A DNA stretch of 11,234 bases, from contig JAQGOE010000245.1 in NCBI GenBank assembly GCA_028293725.1, forward strand, positions 1 to 11,234. Direction: 5' to 3'. Below, piece by piece: positions 6,704-11,234 of this stretch. Positions within the stretch are counted from its first letter, which is position 1, and each line of letters begins with the position of its first letter. Source of the stretch: Gammaproteobacteria bacterium (GTDB taxonomy: Bacteria > Pseudomonadota > Gammaproteobacteria > Steroidobacterales > Steroidobacteraceae). Both the position numbers and the translations under genes were made by a program. The notes beneath the pieces were generated by a model, which saw only the letters and a program-made list of their open reading frames with translations, had not been told where the DNA came from and did not search any database.

Positions 6704-7831
6704 ATGATGACGCCAATGCGTCTGCTGGCCGTCGCTATCGTCATCGCTGTGGGCAGTGGATGCGGATCGGACCCGCATGCAGGGGCTGGCGGCAAGGGCG
6801 CGCCCGAAGAGAAGGTGTTGTACGTCTATAACTGGGCGGACTACATCGGCAAGAGCACGCTGGCGGATTTCGAGCGCGCCACCGGTATCAAGGTCGTCTA
6901 CGACATTTACGACGCCGACGAGACACTCGAGGCGAAGATGATGGCAGGCGACTCCGGCTACGACATTGTCAGCACTTCGACAGACTATTTCAGCCGGCAG
7001 ATCAAGGCCGGGATCTACCAGCCGCTGGATCGCTCGAGGCTGCCGAGCTGGAAAAATCTCGATCCGCATGTCCTGGCGATCGAGGCTGAGTCGGACCCCG
7101 GTAACCGGTACGCCATGCCCTACCTGCGGCATGTCAACGGTTTCGCCTACAACGTCGACTTGGTCAAGGCGCGCATGCCCGACGCGCCGCTCGACAGTCT
7201 CGACATGCTTTTCAAGCCGGAAATCATTGCGCGTTTTGCCGATTGTGGTGTGACGCTCCTGGATTCCGCCGAGGACGTTCTGCAGCTCGCGCTCAACTAC
7301 CTGCACCTCGACCCGAACACGACGCGCAAGGAGGATTATCAGCGTGCGGAGCAACTCATTCTCGCGGTGCGGCCGTATATTCGGGCGTTCGATTCCACCG
7401 AGTACATGAACGGGCTCGCCAACAAGGAATTCTGTATCTCCATGTCATGGTCCGGCGACTACGCGGCGGCGCGCGCCCGCGCTAAGGCTGCCGGGGTGGG
7501 GGTGAATCTCGCGTTCACGGTGCCAAAAGAGGGTGCCGGCGGCTCTTTCGACGCGTTCTTGATTCCGGCCGGCGCGCCCCATCCGCAGGCGGCGCACCAG
7601 TTTCTCGAGTTCATGTTGCAGCCGCAGGTGATCGCGGCGGTTACGAACTTCATCCATTACGCGAATGACAACCTGGCGGCCAACGCCTACGTGGATCCAC
7701 AGACTCTCAACGACCCGTCGGTCTATCCGACGCCGGAAGTCGAGGCGCGATTGTACGAATCGGCGGAAGTGGCGCCGGCCCTCGAGCGGATCCGTACTCG
7801 CACCTGGACCCGGATAAAAACAGCGAAGTAA
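6704..7831 (+). CDS. potF: PotF-like periplasmic amine/polyamine-binding lipoprotein
   Basis: The 375-residue product aligns along its length with E. coli PotF, the putrescine receptor, as I remember that sequence. It shares YNWADYIG (42-49), GIKVVYDIYD (61-70), ERQ-like SRQI (97-100), a close match to PLDKSKLPEWKNLDP at residues 107-121, and the C-terminal RIRTRTWTRIK (362-372). A short hydrophobic signal ends at Cys20 (VGSGC), so it is probably an outer-facing lipoprotein, although Gly at lipobox position -3 is unusual. Pocket residues that appear kept are Trp44, Asp46, Trp249, Asp252, Asp283 and Tyr319. Where PotF has WATTG the sequence reads RHVNG (142-146), and Ser38 of PotF becomes Ala45. 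This implies an amine ligand but perhaps not putrescine. It is the first gene of an operon with the two oxygenases, seven bases before the next ATG. Confidence 0.92.
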   Translation: MMTPMRLLAVAIVIAVGSGCGSDPHAGAGGKGAPEEKVLYVYNWADYIGKSTLADFERATGIKVVYDIYDADETLEAKMMAGDSGYDIVSTSTDYFSRQIKAGIYQPLDRSRLPSWKNLDPHVLAIEAESDPGNRYAMPYLRHVNGFAYNVDLVKARMPDAPLDSLDMLFKPEIIARFADCGVTLLDSAEDVLQLALNYLHLDPNTTRKEDYQRAEQLILAVRPYIRAFDSTEYMNGLANKEFCISMSWSGDYAAARARAKAAGVGVNLAFTVPKEGAGGSFDAFLIPAGAPHPQAAHQFLEFMLQPQVIAAVTNFIHYANDNLAANAYVDPQTLNDPSVYPTPEVEARLYESAEVAPALERIRTRTWTRIKTAK

Positions 7832-7838
7832 CTCCACC

Positions 7839-8981
7839 ATGTCACGTCTGCACATTACCTCCGCGACCGAGCTGACCATCGACCTGGGTGACGGCCGGCG
7901 CTTCGCCGTGCATCCGTTGTGGCTGCGCGAGCGGTGCCTCGATCCCGAAACGTTCGATCTGCGGACCGGGCAAAGGTTGGGCGATCCTTCCGATCTGGAT
8001 CTGAACCTGACGCTGAGCGCGGTGTCGGAGCCGGAGCCGGGGCACATCCGGGTGCGGTTCAGTGATGGTCACGAGGCGAATTTCCTGGCGCACGACATTC
8101 TCGCGGAGGCGGCGCTCGTGCCGGGGGCGCATGACATCCCGGCCCCCCGTCTGTGGGATGGGTCTTTGAAGAGTTTTCCACGTGCGGAGTGGAGCTCGAA
8201 GCCTGGCGACGGCGAGCTGGCGGGGTGGGTGACCGACTTCCTGGAATACGGCTTTCTCATCTTCGGACGTGTGCCCCCGATTCCCCGCACGCTGTTCCAG
8301 GTGGCCGCGACATTTGGTTTTACGCGCGAGACCAACTTCGGCTCGCTGTTCGAGGTGCGCTCGGAGCCTGTGGCCACGGATCTGGCTTATACGTCGCTGC
8401 CACTCGATCCACACACCGATAATCCTTACCGGTGGCCGGTTCCGGGGGTGCAGTTGTTGCATTGCCTGGCGAATGAGACATCCGGGGGGCTTTCGACGCT
8501 GGTGGATGGTTTTGCTGCGGCCGAGGCTTTGCGGGTCCGCGATAAGGCGGCGTTCGAGGTGTTGGCGCGTACTCCGGTCCGGTTCCGATATCGTGACGAT
8601 ACGACCGATCTCGTCGCGAGTGCGCCGCCGATCGAGCTCGATGCGGCGGGGGGCCTGTTGGCGGTGCATTTCAGTCCGCGGTTGGATTTCGTGCCGTTGG
8701 GGTCGCCGGAGGTGCTAGATGGCTATTACCGGGCACGCCGGGCGTTCGATCACCTGTTGCGGTCGCCGCAGTTCGAGATCCGGTTCCTGCTGGAGACCGG
8801 GGATTTGCTGATGATGGATAATCGGCGTCTGTTACATGGGCGCACGGGGTTCGATCCGGCGGAGGGGCTGCGGCATCTGCAGGGCTGTTATATCGATATC
8901 GATGGTCCGCGCAGTCTGTACCGGGTGTTGCGGCGGCGTTTGGCGGCGGTGGCTGCGGTTTCGGAGGAGGTTGGAGCATGA
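7839..8981 (+). CDS. Gamma-butyrobetaine hydroxylase-like (TmpA/TauD-fold) Fe(II)/2OG oxygenase
   Basis: The 380-residue product has a GBBH-type N-terminal domain (about residues 8-95, with HPLWLRERC 25-33) and a TauD-fold catalytic domain. Iron ligands are His192 and Asp194 in DPHTDNPYR and His333 in NRRLLHGRTGF; Arg345 is the likely 2OG-binding Arg. Family motifs GVQLLHCLANETSGGLSTLVDGF (203-225) and LQGCYIDIDGPRS (347-359) are clear. By hand alignment Phe167, Phe171 and Tyr184 fall where human BBOX1 has its trimethylammonium cage (Tyr177, Trp181, Tyr194), so a quaternary or methylated amine substrate is plausible (inference). The N-terminal domain has only Cys33 where BBOX1 has a zinc-binding Cys cluster. 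It should hydroxylate a C-H bond using O2 and 2-oxoglutarate. The stop overlaps the HD gene start (ATGA), implying coupled translation. Its own SD is poor. Annotation pipelines would likely call it GBBH; TmpA or a new activity is as likely. Confidence 0.92.
   Translation: MSRLHITSATELTIDLGDGRRFAVHPLWLRERCLDPETFDLRTGQRLGDPSDLDLNLTLSAVSEPEPGHIRVRFSDGHEANFLAHDILAEAALVPGAHDIPAPRLWDGSLKSFPRAEWSSKPGDGELAGWVTDFLEYGFLIFGRVPPIPRTLFQVAATFGFTRETNFGSLFEVRSEPVATDLAYTSLPLDPHTDNPYRWPVPGVQLLHCLANETSGGLSTLVDGFAAAEALRVRDKAAFEVLARTPVRFRYRDDTTDLVASAPPIELDAAGGLLAVHFSPRLDFVPLGSPEVLDGYYRARRAFDHLLRSPQFEIRFLLETGDLLMMDNRRLLHGRTGFDPAEGLRHLQGCYIDIDGPRSLYRVLRRRLAAVAAVSEEVGA
8963..8970 (+). promoter_or_regulatory. Ribosome binding site of the HD-domain gene
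   Basis: GGAGGAGG lies within the end of the dioxygenase gene, seven bases before the overlapping ATG at 8978. It supports that start over the ATGs at 8990 and 9008. Confidence 0.8.
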
Positions 8982-9580
8982 CGAAGGCTATGGTGAGTTT
9001 TCGTCGCATGGAGGATGGGACGCGTGAGGACTATCTGCTTTTGGATAAGTCGGAGCGTGACTACGCCGTTCACCTGCCCGATCATGTGTTGGAGGCGCTG
9101 CGGCGGCTCGATCACTCTCTCGAGGGGTATCCGGTCAGCCGGCTCGGGCATTCACTGCAGGCGGCGACGCGAGCTCATGCCGACGGCGCCGATAAGGAGT
9201 TGTTGGTTGCTGCTCTGATTCACGACATTGGTGACGAGCTGGCTCCGTACAATCATGCGGAAATCGCAGCGGGTATTCTCCGGCCCTACGTGCGGCCGGA
9301 GGTGACGTGGATCGTTGAGCAACACGGGTTGGTGCAGTCGTACTACTACGCTCATCACCTAGGGGGCGATCGGAATGCGCGCGATCGGTTGAAGGGGCAT
9401 CCGTGGTATGCCGCTTGCGAGTCGTTCTGTGCCCGTTGGGACCAGGTGTCGTTCGATCCTGACTATCCGACGAAGCCGCTGGAGTTTTTCGAGCCGCTGG
9501 TGCGGGAGATTTTCAGCCGCCCGGCGCATGACCCGCGCTATGCGTCTCCTGCTCCCGCTGCCGCTCCGCCCGCCGCATGA
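8978..9580 (+). CDS. HD-domain protein, probable PhnZ/TmpB/MIOX-type diiron oxygenase
   Basis: The 200-residue product carries the complete ligand set known for HD-domain mixed-valent diiron oxygenases. The residues are His58 (GHSLQ), His82-Asp83 (LIHDIGD), His93 (NHAE), His116 (EQHG) and Asp155 (RWDQ). Spacing between the first His and the HD pair is 24 residues, the same as I recall for PhnZ (His34, His58-Asp59). The HD family also includes phosphohydrolases, but the translational coupling to a GBBH-like hydroxylase (4-nt overlap) points to the PhnY*/PhnZ or TmpA/TmpB scheme. In that scheme the first enzyme hydroxylates and the second cleaves the adjacent bond with O2. PhnZ's Tyr24/Glu27 switch is not obvious here: Tyr51 falls on the Glu position. 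The Ala/Pro-rich tail (188-200) lies within the 68-nt overlap with the convergent permease gene and is probably not functional. Confidence 0.85.
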   Translation: MTKAMVSFRRMEDGTREDYLLLDKSERDYAVHLPDHVLEALRRLDHSLEGYPVSRLGHSLQAATRAHADGADKELLVAALIHDIGDELAPYNHAEIAAGILRPYVRPEVTWIVEQHGLVQSYYYAHHLGGDRNARDRLKGHPWYAACESFCARWDQVSFDPDYPTKPLEFFEPLVREIFSRPAHDPRYASPAPAAAPPAA

Positions 9581-10355
9581 GGTAGCCGGCCAGGATGACG
9601 CACGCTCCGACGCCGCAGATGATCAGGCTCGCGAGTGCGTTGATGTCCGGGCTGACTCCCAGCTTCACTTTCGAATAGATCACCATGGGAAGCGTGCTCG
9701 CTCCCGGACCGGAGACGAAGCTCGAGATCACCAGGTCATCGAGCGAGAGCGTGAAGTTCAACAGCCAGCTCGAGAGCAGCGCCGGCGCGATGATGGGCAG
9801 GGTGATTTCGATGAAGGCGCGCGCGGGGCCGGAGCCCAGGTCCATGGCGGCTTCCTCCAGTGACCGGTCGGCGCTCTGCAGGCGTGATTGTATGGTGATT
9901 GTCGCGTAGGCGGTGCAGAAGACCACGTGCGAAATGACTATCGTCGTGAAGCCTCGATGGGGCCATGCAAACATCTGCAACATCGACACGAATAGCAGGA
10001 GTTGCGTGATGCCGGTGATGATCTCCGGCATCACCAGCGGCGCGTTCACCATGCCGGCGAGCAGGAGGCGTCCGCGAAACTTCGTGAAACGAACGAGCGC
10101 GACCGCGGCGAGCGTGCCGAGTACTACCGCGACGGTGGAGGCGGTGACGGCCACTTCCAGGGAAAGGAGGGCGGCTTGCAGTAGCTGCCGATTGTGGATC
10201 AGTTCCGTGTACCACATGGTGGAGAAGCCGCCCCACACATTCACCAGCGGTGAGGCGTTGAAGGAGTAGGCGATCAGGGTCAGGATCGGGATGTAGAGGA
10301 CCGCGATACCGAAGCACAGGATCGTCAGCAGCAGCGGTGAATAGCGCCTTTCCAT
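9513..10355 (-). CDS. potI: PotI-like polyamine ABC transporter permease
   Basis: The 280-residue inner-membrane protein has about six helices and strong similarity to E. coli PotI as I recall it. Matches are YSFNASPLVNVWGGFSTMWY (30-49), NAPLVMPEIITGI (104-116), and the ATPase-contacting EAA loop EEAAMDLGSGPARAFIEITLP (167-187). A further match is TLSLDDLVISSFVSGPGAS (202-220). It pairs with the PotH-like permease to form the channel for a substrate delivered by a PotF-type receptor. The start lies nine bases after the potH stop with no good SD, so translation is probably coupled. PotI itself ends soon after the YLM-RAE-QR segment seen here at 258-266. The final residues, to 280, read through the end of the convergent HD gene. 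Confidence 0.93.
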   Translation of the reverse strand: MERRYSPLLLTILCFGIAVLYIPILTLIAYSFNASPLVNVWGGFSTMWYTELIHNRQLLQAALLSLEVAVTASTVAVVLGTLAAVALVRFTKFRGRLLLAGMVNAPLVMPEIITGITQLLLFVSMLQMFAWPHRGFTTIVISHVVFCTAYATITIQSRLQSADRSLEEAAMDLGSGPARAFIEITLPIIAPALLSSWLLNFTLSLDDLVISSFVSGPGASTLPMVIYSKVKLGVSPDINALASLIICGVGACVILAGYLMRRAERQREQETHSAGHAPGG

Positions 10356-10364
10356 TTGGGCTTT

Positions 10365-11234
10365 TTAGGATTCCTGCTGCTTGACGTTGTAGTACTGATA
10401 CACGGCGATCGGGCCGGCGAGCAGGACCAGGAAGGCTATCGCAACGGCGGAGGCCACTGGCCAGTCGTGGTTGCCGAAGAATTCGTCCCACAGGACGCGG
10501 CCGATCATCAGGTTGTCGGGTCCGCCCAGCAGTGAGGGGATGACGAACTCACCGACCGCGGGGATGAAGACCAACATGGAGCCCGCGATCACGCCGGGGA
10601 GCGACAATGGAAGGGTTATGTCAATGAATGCCCGCCATGGTGGACTGCCGAGATCCGAGGCTGCCTCGAGCAGGGTGTGGTCGAGTTTCTCCAGGGTGGC
10701 GAACAGGGGCAGGACCATGAACGGCAGATACGAATAGATGATGCCGAGGTAGACGGCCACGCTCGTGCGCATGATCTGGAAAGGCTGGTGGATCAGTCCG
10801 AGGTGGAGCAAGACGGTATTGAGCAGGCCGTTGTCGCGGATGATGCCCTCGAGGGCATACACGCGTAGCAGGAAGGACGTCCAGAACGGCAGGATGATGA
10901 TGAGTAACAGGATGTTCTGCGTCGACTTGGAGGCTCTGGCGATGGCGTAGGCCATGGGATAACCGAGCGCGAGGCAGATGAGCGTCGAGAAGAACGCAGT
11001 GCGCAGCGAATAGAGGTAGGCGTACCCGTACACTTCGTCCGTGAACAGGTACTGGTAGTTCGACGGGCTCAGGGAGAGCTGCAGGTGGTGTTCGGGCGAG
11101 AGGGTCAGAACATCGGTGAAGGGCGGCACGCGCGCCGCGACTTCCGCGAAGCTGATCTTGAGGGCGAACGCGAACGGGATGAGAAAGAACACCAGTAGGA
11201 ACAACAGCGGCGGCAGGATGATGAGCCAGCGGCC
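10365..11234 (-). CDS. potH: PotH-like polyamine ABC transporter permease (5' end beyond the window)
   Basis: 289 residues are visible and the frame remains open at the window edge, reading GRWLIILPPLLFLLVFFLIP at the start of the first helix. The true start, probably only a few codons further on, is therefore not in view. A TTG at 11202-11204 is inside this helix and is not the start. Similarity to PotH is clear in ALKISFAEVAARVPPFTDV (the region just after the first helix), ILPFWTSFLLRVYALEGIIRDNG, and the EAA loop LEAASDLGSPPWRAFIDITLPL. It is also clear in VFIPAVGEFVIPSLLGGPDN and in LWDEFFGNHDWPVASAVAIAF near the C-terminus. It is the first visible gene of a minus-strand unit with potI; the potG-type ATPase expected from the E. 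coli order would lie just outside. Confidence 0.93.
   Translation of the reverse strand, partial: GRWLIILPPLLFLLVFFLIPFAFALKISFAEVAARVPPFTDVLTLSPEHHLQLSLSPSNYQYLFTDEVYGYAYLYSLRTAFFSTLICLALGYPMAYAIARASKSTQNILLLIIILPFWTSFLLRVYALEGIIRDNGLLNTVLLHLGLIHQPFQIMRTSVAVYLGIIYSYLPFMVLPLFATLEKLDHTLLEAASDLGSPPWRAFIDITLPLSLPGVIAGSMLVFIPAVGEFVIPSLLGGPDNLMIGRVLWDEFFGNHDWPVASAVAIAFLVLLAGPIAVYQYYNVKQQES

Noticed and set aside
11202..11204. TTG as the start of the PotH-like permease
   Set aside because: The frame stays open to the window edge and encodes the first half of the first membrane helix, so the real start is outside.
1..11234. CRISPR array, tRNA/rRNA, insertion sequence or prophage signatures
   Set aside because: No regularly spaced repeats, terminal inverted repeats with a transposase, or RNA gene signatures were seen; coding genes fill the window.

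Overview
This is a compact, GC-rich bacterial window with 13 protein-coding genes, no RNA genes, no mobile elements and no CRISPR. No stretch over 300 bases lacks a gene. Base composition, clear Shine-Dalgarno (SD) sites and the close PotF/PotH/PotI relatives suggest a proteobacterium, probably a gammaproteobacterium; this is an inference, because no taxonomic marker is present.

Region 1 (14-6593) is a patchwork of short, mostly monocistronic genes on both strands. In order it holds a protein tyrosine phosphatase (-), a flavin reductase-like FMN protein (+), a divergent isopenicillin N synthase-type dioxygenase that has lost its first iron-binding His (+), a DMT/EamA exporter (-), a SAM methyltransferase (+), an exported alpha/beta hydrolase (+), a phosphoglycolate phosphatase-like HAD enzyme (-) and a MaoC-like hot-dog protein (+). 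I see no common pathway among them.

Region 2 (about 6630-11234) is the most interesting part. A plus-strand operon encodes a PotF-type amine-binding lipoprotein, a gamma-butyrobetaine hydroxylase-like Fe(II)/2-oxoglutarate oxygenase, and an HD-domain protein that keeps all six ligands of the PhnZ/MIOX-type diiron oxygenases. The two enzyme genes overlap by 4 nt (ATGA). Facing them on the minus strand are PotI- and PotH-type permeases; the PotH gene runs off the window end and the ATPase is not in view. A hydroxylase of the GBBH fold coupled to an HD-type mixed-valent diiron oxygenase is the layout of the TmpA/TmpB pathway, which breaks 2-(trimethylammonio)ethylphosphonate down to glycine betaine and phosphate. 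This locus therefore looks like a two-oxygenase system that imports and degrades an amine or quaternary-ammonium compound. The substrate is unknown, and residues near the HD active site and in the PotF pocket differ from the characterised proteins, so it may not be the same one.

Convergent gene pairs are packed extremely tightly: a 50-nt overlap, a 1-nt gap and a 68-nt overlap. This leaves no room for conventional terminators between them.
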